This document shows, in pieces, positions 37,782-47,778 of a stretch of 64,000 nucleotides of DNA (its first letter is position 1; the number at the start of each line of letters is the position of its first letter). Source of the stretch: Polynucleobacter sp. UB-Tiil-W10. GTDB lineage: Bacteria > Pseudomonadota > Gammaproteobacteria > Burkholderiales > Burkholderiaceae. The stretch covers positions 1,860,001-1,924,000 of the forward strand of contig NZ_JACVPZ010000001.1 of assembly GCF_018881605.1 (NCBI RefSeq), read 5' to 3'. Under the pieces are notes generated by a model. The model worked only from the letters and a program-made list of their open reading frames with translations, made no database searches and was not told the origin of the DNA. Made by a program: the position numbers and the translations under genes.

Positions 37782-39665
37782 TTAAGCTTTAGCGCTTTGC
37801 TCGATGATGGTCTTAATTTGGGCTAAAACTGACTGGTCATCCATCGTACTGATATCACCAGGATCACGACCTTCGGCAACCGCTTGAAGTGCGCGACGCA
37901 CAATCTTGCCAGAGCGAGTCTTCGGCAAGGCTGTGACGATATAAACACGTCCGGGACGTGCGATTGCACCCAGAGTGGTATCTACAGTCTTCATGCATTC
38001 GGCTTCCAAGGTTGCGGTATTCGATGAATCCTTAGGAATGACAAATGCAATTGCAGCCTGCCCCTTGAGTTTGTCCTCAATACCCACCACGGCAACCTCT
38101 GAAACGTTCGGATGGCTAGAGATGCTTTCTTCAATTTCACGTGTGCCAAGACGATGTCCGGCTACGTTAATTACATCATCGGTGCGACCCAAGATAAAGA
38201 AGTAACCATCTTTGTCCTTGATACCCCAGTCAAAGGTGGAGTAAATCAACTTGCCGGGAATAGTTTCCCAGTAAGTGCTGATAAAACGCTTGTCATCACC
38301 CCAAACAGTTTGCATACAGCCTGGAGGCAATGGACCTTCAATTGCAATGACACCTTTTTGGTCTGGGCCCAACTCTTCAGAAGTAGCATCGTCGAGCAAC
38401 TTCATGTTGTAACCAAAAGAAGGGACGCCTGGTGAACCAAATTTATGCGGCATCACTTCTACGCCACGCTGAATAGCCAACATTGGCCAGCCAGTTTCTG
38501 TTTGCCAGTAGTTGTCCACAATCGGCTTATTGATAGCGCCATGAATCCAACTTGCAGTTGGCTCATCTAATGGCTCACCAGCCAAGAACAAAGCGCGTAA
38601 TTTAGAAAGGTCATACTTGGTCAAGAACGCAGGATCTTGTTTTTTGAGAACGCGAACCGCAGTTGGCGCAGAGAACATGACTGACACCTTGTACTTATCT
38701 ACCAACTCCCACCAGATGCCAGCATCAGGACGTAATGGCGTGCCCTCGTACATGATGGTAGCCATACCGGAGAGCAAAGGCGCATAAATAATATAGCTAT
38801 GACCAACAACCCAACCAATGTCTGACGTGCAGAACATGGTTTCACCGGGATTTCCAGTGAATATGTGTTTCATAGATGCAGCAAGTGCTACGGCGTAACC
38901 ACCTGTATCACGCTGAACACCCTTTGGCTTACCAGTAGTGCCGGAGGTGTACAAGATATAAGAAGGATGAGTCGCATCCACCCACTCCACAGGCACTTCG
39001 TCATTCAGATGTTTTTGACGCTCACTTGCGTAATCCAAATCACGTCCCGCCACTGTCGTGAATTCAGTTAGACCGCGGTTCACGATCAACACTTTTTCTG
39101 GCTTGTATTCAGCCAGGGTAATTGCTTCATCTAACAATGGCTTGTAAGGAACAGCTTTGCCACCGCGAGCACCAGCCTCAGCAGTCACAATCAGCTTTGG
39201 TTTTGCGTCATCAATTCGGGAAGCTAAGCTATGTGATGCAAATCCGCCAAACACAACTGAGTGAATAGCGCCAATACGAGCGCAAGCAAGCATGGCAAAA
39301 CAAGCTTCAGCAATCATCGGCATATAGATGAGAACACGATCACCCTTTTTAACGCCGCTTGCTTTGTAAATTGCAGCCATACGATTTACTTCTTCGTATA
39401 GCTCTTTAAATGTATACGTCTTCTCTTGATTTGTTTCTGTTGAAACCGCAACTAAGGCGATTTGATCTGGACGGTCTTTTAAGTGGCGATCAACTGCGTT
39501 GTAACAAAGATTGGTTAAGCCACCTTCAAACCATTTTGCAAACGGAGGATTGTTGTAATTGAGAACTTTATCAAACGGCTTTTCCCAGTGAATTAATTGC
39601 GCTTGCTCACCCCAAAATCCATCCGGGTCGTTAATTGAGCGTTCGTGGTGTGCTTTATAGGACAT
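37782..39665 (-). CDS. prpE: Propionate--CoA ligase
   Basis: A 627-residue acyl-adenylate-forming enzyme. It is closer to E. coli PrpE than to Acs through the whole length: the N-terminus reads SYKAHHERSINDPDGFW, then NPPFAKWFEGG, and the AMP-binding YTSGTTGKPKGVQRD and RTDDVINVAGHRLGTREIEE match PrpE. The catalytic lysine lies in KTRSGKIVRR near the C-terminus and is the usual acetylation site. It activates propionate (and more slowly acetate). I use the ATG at 39665; the frame begins with a TTG two codons earlier. It lies 33 bp after mltD on the same strand. Confidence 0.93.
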   Translation of the reverse strand: MSYKAHHERSINDPDGFWGEQAQLIHWEKPFDKVLNYNNPPFAKWFEGGLTNLCYNAVDRHLKDRPDQIALVAVSTETNQEKTYTFKELYEEVNRMAAIYKASGVKKGDRVLIYMPMIAEACFAMLACARIGAIHSVVFGGFASHSLASRIDDAKPKLIVTAEAGARGGKAVPYKPLLDEAITLAEYKPEKVLIVNRGLTEFTTVAGRDLDYASERQKHLNDEVPVEWVDATHPSYILYTSGTTGKPKGVQRDTGGYAVALAASMKHIFTGNPGETMFCTSDIGWVVGHSYIIYAPLLSGMATIMYEGTPLRPDAGIWWELVDKYKVSVMFSAPTAVRVLKKQDPAFLTKYDLSKLRALFLAGEPLDEPTASWIHGAINKPIVDNYWQTETGWPMLAIQRGVEVMPHKFGSPGVPSFGYNMKLLDDATSEELGPDQKGVIAIEGPLPPGCMQTVWGDDKRFISTYWETIPGKLIYSTFDWGIKDKDGYFFILGRTDDVINVAGHRLGTREIEESISSHPNVSEVAVVGIEDKLKGQAAIAFVIPKDSSNTATLEAECMKTVDTTLGAIARPGRVYIVTALPKTRSGKIVRRALQAVAEGRDPGDISTMDDQSVLAQIKTIIEQSAKA

Positions 39666-39698
39666 GGTCAACCTGATTTCTTAAAAAAGTTACTTAAA

Positions 39699-41135
39699 TT
39701 ACTGGCTTTTGCTCACCCCTTTACTGCCGTTTTTGCTTGCTGAGGTGGCTGAACTACCATTTTTCGCAGATTTTGCAAGTCCTGTCGATGCGGATTTATG
39801 CTGAGATGCAGCATTTTTTCCTGAAGAATTACCCTTAGAACTACCCTTTTCCGTGGTTTTTGCATTATTCGCTGGAACGCACTTTGCAGGCTTTGTGCCT
39901 TTTGCACCCTTGGCGGGTTTTGGGCACTTCGAGGCAGGTGGCACAGGCTTTTCTAAGCTAAGGCTGGCATTTTCAGCCATTGCTGTAGATACATCGCCGG
40001 GACGACGGTTTGTTTTTGGGATTAATACGGTGGAGCCAGCTCTTATCCGCATCCCCTTGGGTATGCCGTTAACCTCCCTCAGAGTATCGACATCAACACC
40101 CAAAGTTTTAGCCGCCTGGTCAACGCTTTCTGTTTTAGCAACTTGTACAGCCGTCCACGAAGAAAGTGACTTGGTGTATTGCTTCAAATTATCTTGAAAG
40201 ATTTCTGCATGCGCGAACGGCAACAGAATTTGCTGATTAGCGTTGCTCAAAATAACGGGTTTATTGAATGATGGGTTCAAGCTTTGAAATTCATCAGTAG
40301 GTATTTCGGCTAACTTAATCACCAAAGCTACATCGATATCACTGCCGACATCAACCGCAACAAAGTATGGGTGATTTTCAAGATCAGGCAAAACAATTCC
40401 ATAGGCCTGTGGATCTAAAACAATTTGACGATATGCCATCAATTTAGGAACGTAATTTCGAGTCTCCCGTGGCAAAGTTAAGCTCTCATAATCCGTTGGC
40501 AAACCAGCAGCAGCATTACGCTTCTGCGCTTTAGCAATATTGCCAGCACCCCAGTTATAGGCTGCTAATGCCAGCTCCCAACTACCAAATTGGTTATTTA
40601 GACGCTGCAAGTAATCGAGCGCTGCATCAGTTGACTGAACAACATCGCGACGCTCATCCCTGAAGACGTTTTGCGTTAAGCGAAAATCTTTGCCGGTTGC
40701 GGGCATAAATTGCCATAATCCTACTGCTTTAGCGCTCGATTTGGCATTCGTTACAAAGGCACTCTCCACAAAGGGAAGGAGCGCAATTTCTGTTGGCATA
40801 TTGCGCGCGTTGACTTCCTGGACGATATAAAACAAATAACGCGATGAGCGCGTCATAGAGCGATTGACATAATCAGGTCTGGCAGCCAACCAGCGTACCT
40901 GCTCTATTTCCAGCGGGGTATTCATGGGCTCCATCTGGAAGCCATCACGTATTCGTATCCACAAGTTATCAGAAGGTGCATAGACCTTGCTAACGGATTG
41001 ATCTTTAAGATTAACTCTTGTAGCCCTAGATGCTTTTGAATTTGCTTTCGTCGGGGTATCCGAAGACCAATCTCCAGTACTCGCACATCCACTCAAGAAG
41101 GCGGCAATGAATATTGCCGCATACAGCATACGCAT
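39699..41135 (-). CDS. mltD: Membrane-bound lytic murein transglycosylase D
   Basis: A 478-residue lipoprotein (lipobox LSGC, lipidated C17). A GH23 SLT domain lies at about residues 105-230, with catalytic E124 in LPFVESAF and the GLWQFMP motif. One LysM peptidoglycan-binding repeat follows at about residues 327-375. A tail of about 90 residues rich in Lys, Ala, Ser, Gly and Asn with no clear fold ends the protein. It cleaves glycan strands to 1,6-anhydromuropeptides. One-base overlap (TGATG) with gloB. The mltD-gloB pair is conserved in gammaproteobacteria too. Confidence 0.94.
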   Translation of the reverse strand: MRMLYAAIFIAAFLSGCASTGDWSSDTPTKANSKASRATRVNLKDQSVSKVYAPSDNLWIRIRDGFQMEPMNTPLEIEQVRWLAARPDYVNRSMTRSSRYLFYIVQEVNARNMPTEIALLPFVESAFVTNAKSSAKAVGLWQFMPATGKDFRLTQNVFRDERRDVVQSTDAALDYLQRLNNQFGSWELALAAYNWGAGNIAKAQKRNAAAGLPTDYESLTLPRETRNYVPKLMAYRQIVLDPQAYGIVLPDLENHPYFVAVDVGSDIDVALVIKLAEIPTDEFQSLNPSFNKPVILSNANQQILLPFAHAEIFQDNLKQYTKSLSSWTAVQVAKTESVDQAAKTLGVDVDTLREVNGIPKGMRIRAGSTVLIPKTNRRPGDVSTAMAENASLSLEKPVPPASKCPKPAKGAKGTKPAKCVPANNAKTTEKGSSKGNSSGKNAASQHKSASTGLAKSAKNGSSATSASKNGSKGVSKSQ

Positions 41136-41944
41136 CAGAAACGATCTTTCCAGGCGCGAATGACCGCAAGAACATGTGCAGGCGTTGGTAGGTCCGCTTG
41201 GTTAGAAACTTCCTTGGCCATAGCGATTACTTCCGGCTGATCACAACGCATAAAAGGATTGACTTGAAGTTCCTGACCAATGGATGTTGGAAGTGTTGGC
41301 AAGCCTTGTTCGCGAAGAGATTTTGCTTGCTCTGCCCAAGAGAGTAGATTGAGGTTATTGGGTTCTACGGCTAATGCAAAACGAATATTAGATAAGGTGT
41401 ATTCATGGGTGCAATAAACCAAAGTATTTTTTGGTAGTGCCGCAAATTTTCCAAGTGACTCCGACATTTGAGTTGGGGTACCTTCAAACAATCTGCCACA
41501 ACCCGACGCAAAAAGTGTGTCTCCACAAAAGAGCATGGGCTCGACAACATTGGCCTGCATGTTTGCAAAATAAGCAATATGACTTAAGGTGTGTCCAGGC
41601 ACTTCAAATACTTTTAGGCTCATTCGCGGCGCAGGAATTTCAACCTTGTCATCCTGCATCACTACGACCGTTCGACCCGGAATGTTGTCGCCTACCGGAC
41701 CATAGACAGGAATGTCAGCACCGAGATCTTTCAACAAAGTGAGAATGCCGCCAGTATGATCAGCGTGGTGATGGGTTATTAAAATTCCCTTCAGGGTCAA
41801 TTTACTAACTCTTAAATATTCAAGAACTGGCGCAGAATCCCCTGGGTCAACCACTAATGCAGAGCTGCCATCGTGAATGCACCAAATATAGTTATCATCA
41901 AAAGCCGGTATGGGCCAGACCTGCAATAAAGTATTCTTATCCAT
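41135..41944 (-). CDS. gloB: Hydroxyacylglutathione hydrolase (glyoxalase II)
   Basis: A 269-residue metallo-beta-lactamase-fold enzyme that hydrolyses S-D-lactoylglutathione in methylglyoxal detoxification. The metal motif is ITHHHADHTGG (about residues 56-66). Further ligands come from the GHTLSH, GDTLF and CTHEYTLSN segments. Length fits. Its start is six bases from the divergent methyltransferase gene. It leads the mltD-prpE string. Confidence 0.95.
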   Translation of the reverse strand: MDKNTLLQVWPIPAFDDNYIWCIHDGSSALVVDPGDSAPVLEYLRVSKLTLKGILITHHHADHTGGILTLLKDLGADIPVYGPVGDNIPGRTVVVMQDDKVEIPAPRMSLKVFEVPGHTLSHIAYFANMQANVVEPMLFCGDTLFASGCGRLFEGTPTQMSESLGKFAALPKNTLVYCTHEYTLSNIRFALAVEPNNLNLLSWAEQAKSLREQGLPTLPTSIGQELQVNPFMRCDQPEVIAMAKEVSNQADLPTPAHVLAVIRAWKDRF

Positions 41945-41950
41945 AGACCG

Positions 41951-42757
41951 ATGATACCAACCCCACCCATCCCCACTCAGATGCCTGCACCTCCCTGGAG
42001 CTCATGGGAGAAATGGCTCAAATCACCTCCTGGGCGCTATGTCCTAGCTTGGGAGCAGCGTTGTTGCGATCAAATTGTTGCCGATGTCTTCGGCTTTCAT
42101 GCCGTTCAGATTGGCCTACCCCAAATAAACACCTTGAGTGAAAACAGGATGCCTTTACAAGCCATCTTGATTCATTCAAACGATAGCCGCGAATATGCAT
42201 CTCGTTTTAGCTGGCACCTTATTGAAGGCAATTCAACAGAACTCCCGTTTGCAAGCGAGAGTCTGGATTTAGTTGTCTTGCCGCACGTCCTAGAATTTGC
42301 TGCCGACCCACATCAGATATTGCGAGAAGTGGATCGAGTACTTCGACCTGAGGGCCGCTTAATCATTTCTGGCTTCAATCCAGCTAGCCTATGGGGCGCA
42401 AGACAATATCTCAGTAGATTAATAGGCAGCCCCTATCTTCCTAGAGATGGTCAATTCATCAGCCTTATTCGCATCAAAGACTGGTTGGAATTACTCAATT
42501 TTTCTTTAGACCGTGGCCACTTCGGTTGCTACAAATTTCCCTTGCATGGTGAGTCGGTTATGGGGAGGATGAATTTTCTTGAAAAGATGGGAAATCGTTG
42601 GTGGCCAATATTTGGTGCAGTTTTTTTAGTCTCAGCAATTAAAAGACAGCAAGGCATGCGCCTCATTGGGCCAGCCTCACTAGTCCGTATCCCAGCAATT
42701 GGGCAATTAACCCCAGCGGCCGAACGCAGCAATATTCAAAAACACCTCAAAAAATAG
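41951..42757 (+). CDS. SAM-dependent methyltransferase (YafS-like)
   Basis: A 268-residue class I methyltransferase. The Methyltransf_11 core is visible as a DLVVLPHVLEFAADP motif IV, EVDRVLRPEGRLIISGFNP post-motif IV and nearby strands. The first glycine motif is not canonical. It sits between gloB and rnhA, exactly where E. coli has yafS, which supports the orthology but not a substrate. ATGs at 41951 and 41981 are both possible starts, neither with a Shine-Dalgarno. Confidence 0.87.
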   Translation: MIPTPPIPTQMPAPPWSSWEKWLKSPPGRYVLAWEQRCCDQIVADVFGFHAVQIGLPQINTLSENRMPLQAILIHSNDSREYASRFSWHLIEGNSTELPFASESLDLVVLPHVLEFAADPHQILREVDRVLRPEGRLIISGFNPASLWGARQYLSRLIGSPYLPRDGQFISLIRIKDWLELLNFSLDRGHFGCYKFPLHGESVMGRMNFLEKMGNRWWPIFGAVFLVSAIKRQQGMRLIGPASLVRIPAIGQLTPAAERSNIQKHLKK

Positions 42758-42787
42758 CCAGATCAAGTAACCAAGTAAATTATTGCC

Positions 42788-43261
42788 ATGCCGCATTCCA
42801 AAACCCATTCTCACCACCCCCACTATCCCCACATCGTGATTTACACCGATGGAGCCTGTAAAGGCAATCCCGGGCCCGGGGGCTGGGGGGCTGTTTTGCG
42901 ATCTGGGGGCCACGAAAAGCATATCCATGGAGGTGAAAAGCTCACTACCAACAACCGCATGGAAATTTGTGCCGTTATTTTTGCCTTAAAAGCACTCAAA
43001 CAGCCCAGTACTGTTGAGCTGTGGACAGACTCTCAATATGTCCAAAAAGGTGTAACAGAATGGCTAGAGGGCTGGAAAAAACGGGGTTGGAAGACGTCCA
43101 GCAAGGATCCAGTTAAAAATGCTGACCTCTGGCAAGAGCTCGACTCCCTGCTTCCAGGACACGAGATTTCCTGGAACTGGGTTAGAGGACACAACGGACA
43201 CCCTGGGAACGAGTTAGCAGATCAGTTGGCAAACAAAGGTGTTGAGGAATTTTTACCATAG
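42788..43261 (+). CDS. rnhA: Ribonuclease HI
   Basis: A 157-residue enzyme that cuts RNA in RNA-DNA hybrids. The catalytic set is visible: the Asp in [17 protein letters not shown], the Glu in NNRMEI, the Asp in WTDSQYV and the Asp in NELADQLA. The leading residues are His/Pro rich ([12 protein letters not shown]) and not part of the conserved fold. It follows the yafS-like gene by 30 bp and ends at a weak terminator. Confidence 0.96.
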   Translation: MPHSKTHSHHPHYPHIVIYTDGACKGNPGPGGWGAVLRSGGHEKHIHGGEKLTTNNRMEICAVIFALKALKQPSTVELWTDSQYVQKGVTEWLEGWKKRGWKTSSKDPVKNADLWQELDSLLPGHEISWNWVRGHNGHPGNELADQLANKGVEEFLP

Positions 43262-43289
43262 GGCGAATGCACGTCGACGCCCTCCTTTT
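43260..43289 (+). terminator. Weak terminator after rnhA
   Basis: AGGGCG and CGCCCT pair over a twelve-base loop right at the rnhA stop, followed by CCTTTTC. The T run is short, so read-through into the efflux genes is likely. Confidence 0.45.
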
Positions 43290-43372
43290 CAGCCATCTTA
43301 TGAGAGAATGATCCTGCTCTAAATAGCCTAGAAACAGCATAAAACCCATATAAAAACCAAGAAAACGAGACT

Positions 43373-44683
43373 GTGTCAAAAATAGAATCTTCACTCGATA
43401 AGGCTTTTGCCAAACTCGTTCAATTTAAAGATATCGGCAAAGTTCGCTTGTCCGCACTTTGGCAAAAATATTCACCCCAATTAGACCAACTAAAGAAGCT
43501 AGATTTCGCGACAGTAAAATCATTTGTGATCAGATTTAAATGGCGCTTGCTATTAATTCTGCTCCTACTCTATGCAGGCTCAAAAGCATATGATTATTTT
43601 TTCCCAGCCTCAGCCAAATCTGGGGGCCCAGTTACCGTAACATCATTTGTAGTCCAGAAAAAAGATGTGCCGCTAATTATTGAGGCAACTGGCACCATTG
43701 TTTCCAATAGCATTGTTGACATTCGCCCAATGGTCACCAATACCGTTGCCACAATTCAAGTTAAAGATGGCCAAGAAGTCAAAGCTGGCGATCTGCTTTT
43801 TACCTTGGATGACCGCAACGACAAAGCTAACTATGAAAAGCTCAAAGCCCTTGCCGATGATGCTCAGAAACAATATCTACGCGCCAAAGAATTAGTGGCT
43901 AAAAACTTTATTTCTAAGGCCGCTTTAGACACTACATTGGCTAATGCCAAGTCAGCACAAGCAGCAGCCCGCGCGGCAGAAGTGCAGCTTTCCTTTGATT
44001 ACATTAAGTCCCCAATTGATGGTCGTGCCGGTATCGTCAATGTGTTCCCGGGCTCCCTTGTCCAGGCTAGCAATATTGTTTCCACTGCGACCAGCTCAAC
44101 CGCTACATCGAGCGTTGGATCCATGGTGACCATTACCCAATTGAACCCAATTAATGTTCAGTTTGTCATTCCAGAAAAAGATATTCCCATCATCTTAGAG
44201 AACCAATTGGATGGTGATGCGATGAATGTTACGGTGACTGTAGGCGATAGCGGCAAAAGAGCTTACGAAGGAAAAGTGCTGGTTGTTGATAATCAAGTCG
44301 ATCCTTCGATTGCGGCGGTACGCGTAAAAGCGCAAATCCCGAATGACTCCAAAACACTCTTGCCAGGTGAATTTGCTCGCGTATCCCTTGTGGCCAACAC
44401 CCTGAAGGATGCCTTAGCAATTCCATCGCAAGCGGTAGTCATCAATCCCCGCGGAAAACTTGTTTATGTCGTCGATAAAGATGACAAAGTTGCGTCCAAG
44501 CCCGTGAAAGTAGTTTATGACTACCAAGGATTGTCTGTCGTTACCGGCATAGATGCTGGCGATAGAGTGGTGGTTGAAGGTAAGCAGAATTTGCGTCCAG
44601 GAAGCAAAGTTCGCGAGGATAAATCAGCTGCGCCACAAGCAACCACCAGCTCAACAACTCCAACAGCCCCAGAGAAAAAATGA
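43373..44683 (+). CDS. RND efflux periplasmic adaptor (membrane fusion protein)
   Basis: A 436-residue AcrA/MdtA-type protein. One membrane helix lies at about residues 54-76 after a basic cytosolic stretch. The lipoyl/hairpin region is VKDGQEVKAGDLLFTLDDR and a coiled coil follows to about residue 205. Beta-barrel and membrane-proximal domains follow, then a Thr/Pro tail. The start codon is GTG with a weak GAGA ahead. It should bridge the RND pump to an outer-membrane channel. Its stop overlaps the pump start (ATGA). Confidence 0.9.
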   Translation: MSKIESSLDKAFAKLVQFKDIGKVRLSALWQKYSPQLDQLKKLDFATVKSFVIRFKWRLLLILLLLYAGSKAYDYFFPASAKSGGPVTVTSFVVQKKDVPLIIEATGTIVSNSIVDIRPMVTNTVATIQVKDGQEVKAGDLLFTLDDRNDKANYEKLKALADDAQKQYLRAKELVAKNFISKAALDTTLANAKSAQAAARAAEVQLSFDYIKSPIDGRAGIVNVFPGSLVQASNIVSTATSSTATSSVGSMVTITQLNPINVQFVIPEKDIPIILENQLDGDAMNVTVTVGDSGKRAYEGKVLVVDNQVDPSIAAVRVKAQIPNDSKTLLPGEFARVSLVANTLKDALAIPSQAVVINPRGKLVYVVDKDDKVASKPVKVVYDYQGLSVVTGIDAGDRVVVEGKQNLRPGSKVREDKSAAPQATTSSTTPTAPEKK

Positions 44684-47600
44684 CACTCTCCGAATTATGT
44701 ATTCGGCGCCCCGTAATGACGGTGTTGCTCTCGATAGCAACGGTCATCGCAGGGGCTGTTGCCTACATGAAAATTCCAGTAGCTGCGCTACCTAGTTTTA
44801 ATACGCCAGTTATTTCTGTAAGTGCATCTTTGCCGGGTGCATCACCAGAAAATATGGCTGCCTCGGTAGCCCTTCCCCTTGAAAAAGAATTTTCGACAAT
44901 TGATGGCATCACCGTTATTAGCTCCACCAATTCCTTGGGCAGTACAAGCATTACTTTGGAATTCAATAACGATCGAGATATTGATAAAGCTGCAGTTGAC
45001 GTTCAAGCAGCCTTGTTGAGAGCCCAAAAGCGCTTACCGATTGAAATGACGGTACCACCGTCCTACCGGAAGATAAATCCAGCCGACACTCCCGTTCTAG
45101 TGGTGCGAATGAGTTCGCCATCAATAAGTCTCTCGGATCTCAATCAATATGCAGAAAATTTACTTTCACCTAACCTATCAACCATTAGTGGTGTAGCGCA
45201 AGTTCTAGTTTATGGTGCAAAGCGTTATGCGGTTCGCGTACGAGTTCATCCAGACGCTCTTGCTAATCGCAATCTCACAATTGACGATATCGCTGTTGCT
45301 ATCAACAAAGCCAATTCTAATAGTCCTGTAGGGGTTTTAGATGGGCCCCGTCAGGCCATCACCATTTATGCCAATCCACAACTAGTAAGACCTGAAGAGT
45401 TTGCTAATTTAATTGTTAGTCAAAAAAATGGTCTTCCAATCTACCTTAAGGATGTTGCTGATGTCATCGAAAGTTATGAGGACGTTAAGACATTAGCCAG
45501 CTCGAATGGTGAACGCTCTATTGCGATTGCAGTATTACGTCAACCAAGTGCGAATACAGTGGATGTTGTTAACTCCGTTAAAGCATTGCTACCACAATTA
45601 CAAAAGCAGATGCCGGAATCCGTTCGCATGCAATTGTTGAATGACCGCTCGCTTTCTATTCTAGAAGCGATACATGACGTTAATCTCACATTAGCTTTAA
45701 CAATCTTGTTGGTTGTCATGGTGATTTTCTTGTTCCTGAAACATGTTTCAGCGACAGTCATACCCTCTATCAGCCTCCCAATCTCGCTGATCGGGGCTTT
45801 CTTTTTGCTCTATTTTTTGGGATATAGCTTAGATAACATCTCGCTTTTAGGTATTACGCTTGCAGTAGGCTTGGTTGTTGATGATGCCATTGTGGTGCTT
45901 GAAAACATCATGCGTTATGTTGAAGAGGGCATGGACCCTCTTAAAGCCTCTCTTAAAGGAAGTAAAGAAGTGGGCTTTACGATCATCTCCATTTCCATTT
46001 CTTTAGTGGCTGTATTTATTCCACTCTTCTTTATGGCTGGTCCTATTGGACTTCTCTTTAGAGAATTTGCAGTAGTGGTTTCACTTTCTATTTTGGTATC
46101 AGCAGTCGTATCGCTGACAGTTGTGCCTATGCTTTGCAGTCGCTTCCTGCCAAAACCAGGTCAGCATGCCAAGGAATATGCCATCAACAAGAAGTTTGAT
46201 CGCGTCTTTGACTGGATGCTGAAAACCTATATTCACTACCTTGATCTGGCCCTTAATAATCGTAAAAAAGTGTTATGGGGCGCTCTATCCACCTTTGTCA
46301 TTACCGTGGCATTGTTTGTCTATAGTCCGAAGGGTTTCTTTCCAGAAGAAGATATTGGGCAAATTCAAGCGACCACCGAGGCATCCGAAGATATCTCCTT
46401 TAAAGCGATGTTGGCACTTCAGGATAGAGCCGCAGAACTAGTGAATACAGACCCGAATGTGGATAGCTCTATTTCAGTCATTGGCGGTGGTGCGAGCTCA
46501 GGCTACAACACCGGCAGGATTTTTATCATTCTCAAGCCCAAAGGTGATCGCGCTAAGATGGCTCAGGTGATGGAGGGATTAAGAAATAAATTCAAAGAGA
46601 TCCCCGGCCTTCAGGTCTACATGCGTCCGGTCCAGAATTTACAGCTTGGCGGCAAAAATAGTAAAAGCCGCTACCAATTTACTTTGCAAAGTGTTGGCTT
46701 TGAAGGTGTGAATGAATGGGCTGATAAGTTGATGCAAAAGATGCGTACTGACCCACTTTTCCGTGACGTTACCAGTGACTCACAGCTAAAAGGTCTCAAC
46801 GTCAAGATCAATATTGATCGTGAAAAAGCGGCTAGTGCCGGCGTTACGATTGCTGACATCCGTACAGCCCTCTATTCCGCCTACGGTGAGAAGCAGGTAT
46901 CTACTATCTATACACCAGTCAATACTTATTACGTGATCCTGGAGGCTGCCGAAGAAGACCGTCAATATGAGACTGATCTCAATAAGATTTTTGTGAGGGG
47001 TCGTGCAACTGACAAACTAATCCCACTTTCTAGCGTAGCTAGTTTTACTCGCCAAATCGGCCCAACCGCCGTAAACCATCAAGGGCAAATACCGGCCGTA
47101 ACTCTTTCATTCAATCTTGCTCCCGATGTCTTCCTTGGTGATGCCACGAAAAAGATTGAGGAATACACCAAAGAAATCGGCTTACCCGCTTCCATCATTA
47201 CGAGTTACGGTGGAGATGCGGCAGTATTTAAAAGCAATCAATCAGGTCAGCTGATCTTGATTCTTTCGGCGCTCGGCGTAATTTATATTCTGCTCGGTGT
47301 TCTCTACGAGAGTTATATCCACCCGCTAACTATTTTGGCTGGTTTGCCATCTGCTGCGATTGGCGCCATCCTTGCTTTGCGTATCTTTGGCTTCGAGCTA
47401 ACCGTCGTTGCATCGATCGGCATTTTATTATTGATCGGCATTGTTAAGAAAAATGCGATCTTAATGATTGACTTTGCCCTAGATGCACAACGTAACCAAG
47501 GCATGTCTCCTGAAAAAGCCATTCGTGAAGCATGCATCTTGCGTTTCCGGCCCATTATGATGACAACCGTTGCCGCCTTAATGGGTGCACTCCCGATTGC

Positions 47601-47778
47601 TTTTGGATTGGGTGCCGGCGCAGAGCTACGACAACCTTTAGGCATTAGTGTTGCTGGCGGCCTGATCTTTTCTCAGTTCGTAACATTGATCATTACACCT
47701 GTGATTTATCTCTATTTGGATAAATATGCCGGTAACGGTCCGATGGATATTCCACCTGCTGTTCTAGAGGGCACCTAA
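44680..47778 (+). CDS. RND multidrug efflux permease (AcrB/MdtC family)
   Basis: A 1032-residue inner-membrane proton/drug antiporter with twelve predicted helices and two large periplasmic loops. The TM4 charged pair needed for proton flow is in VGLVVDDAIVVLENI, and the family motifs around GIVKKNAILMIDFA are present. The closest style is the MdtC/CusA-like HAE-1 group of general efflux pumps. Coupled to the adaptor by a four-base overlap and to dnaQ by a one-base overlap. No outer-membrane channel gene is in the window. Confidence 0.92.
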   Translation: MTLSELCIRRPVMTVLLSIATVIAGAVAYMKIPVAALPSFNTPVISVSASLPGASPENMAASVALPLEKEFSTIDGITVISSTNSLGSTSITLEFNNDRDIDKAAVDVQAALLRAQKRLPIEMTVPPSYRKINPADTPVLVVRMSSPSISLSDLNQYAENLLSPNLSTISGVAQVLVYGAKRYAVRVRVHPDALANRNLTIDDIAVAINKANSNSPVGVLDGPRQAITIYANPQLVRPEEFANLIVSQKNGLPIYLKDVADVIESYEDVKTLASSNGERSIAIAVLRQPSANTVDVVNSVKALLPQLQKQMPESVRMQLLNDRSLSILEAIHDVNLTLALTILLVVMVIFLFLKHVSATVIPSISLPISLIGAFFLLYFLGYSLDNISLLGITLAVGLVVDDAIVVLENIMRYVEEGMDPLKASLKGSKEVGFTIISISISLVAVFIPLFFMAGPIGLLFREFAVVVSLSILVSAVVSLTVVPMLCSRFLPKPGQHAKEYAINKKFDRVFDWMLKTYIHYLDLALNNRKKVLWGALSTFVITVALFVYSPKGFFPEEDIGQIQATTEASEDISFKAMLALQDRAAELVNTDPNVDSSISVIGGGASSGYNTGRIFIILKPKGDRAKMAQVMEGLRNKFKEIPGLQVYMRPVQNLQLGGKNSKSRYQFTLQSVGFEGVNEWADKLMQKMRTDPLFRDVTSDSQLKGLNVKINIDREKAASAGVTIADIRTALYSAYGEKQVSTIYTPVNTYYVILEAAEEDRQYETDLNKIFVRGRATDKLIPLSSVASFTRQIGPTAVNHQGQIPAVTLSFNLAPDVFLGDATKKIEEYTKEIGLPASIITSYGGDAAVFKSNQSGQLILILSALGVIYILLGVLYESYIHPLTILAGLPSAAIGAILALRIFGFELTVVASIGILLLIGIVKKNAILMIDFALDAQRNQGMSPEKAIREACILRFRPIMMTTVAALMGALPIAFGLGAGAELRQPLGISVAGGLIFSQFVTLIITPVIYLYLDKYAGNGPMDIPPAVLEGT

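Noticed and set aside
47313..47645. 110-residue minus-strand ORF inside the efflux pump gene
   Set aside because: It is an antisense shadow of a highly constrained pump helix region with no ribosome site.
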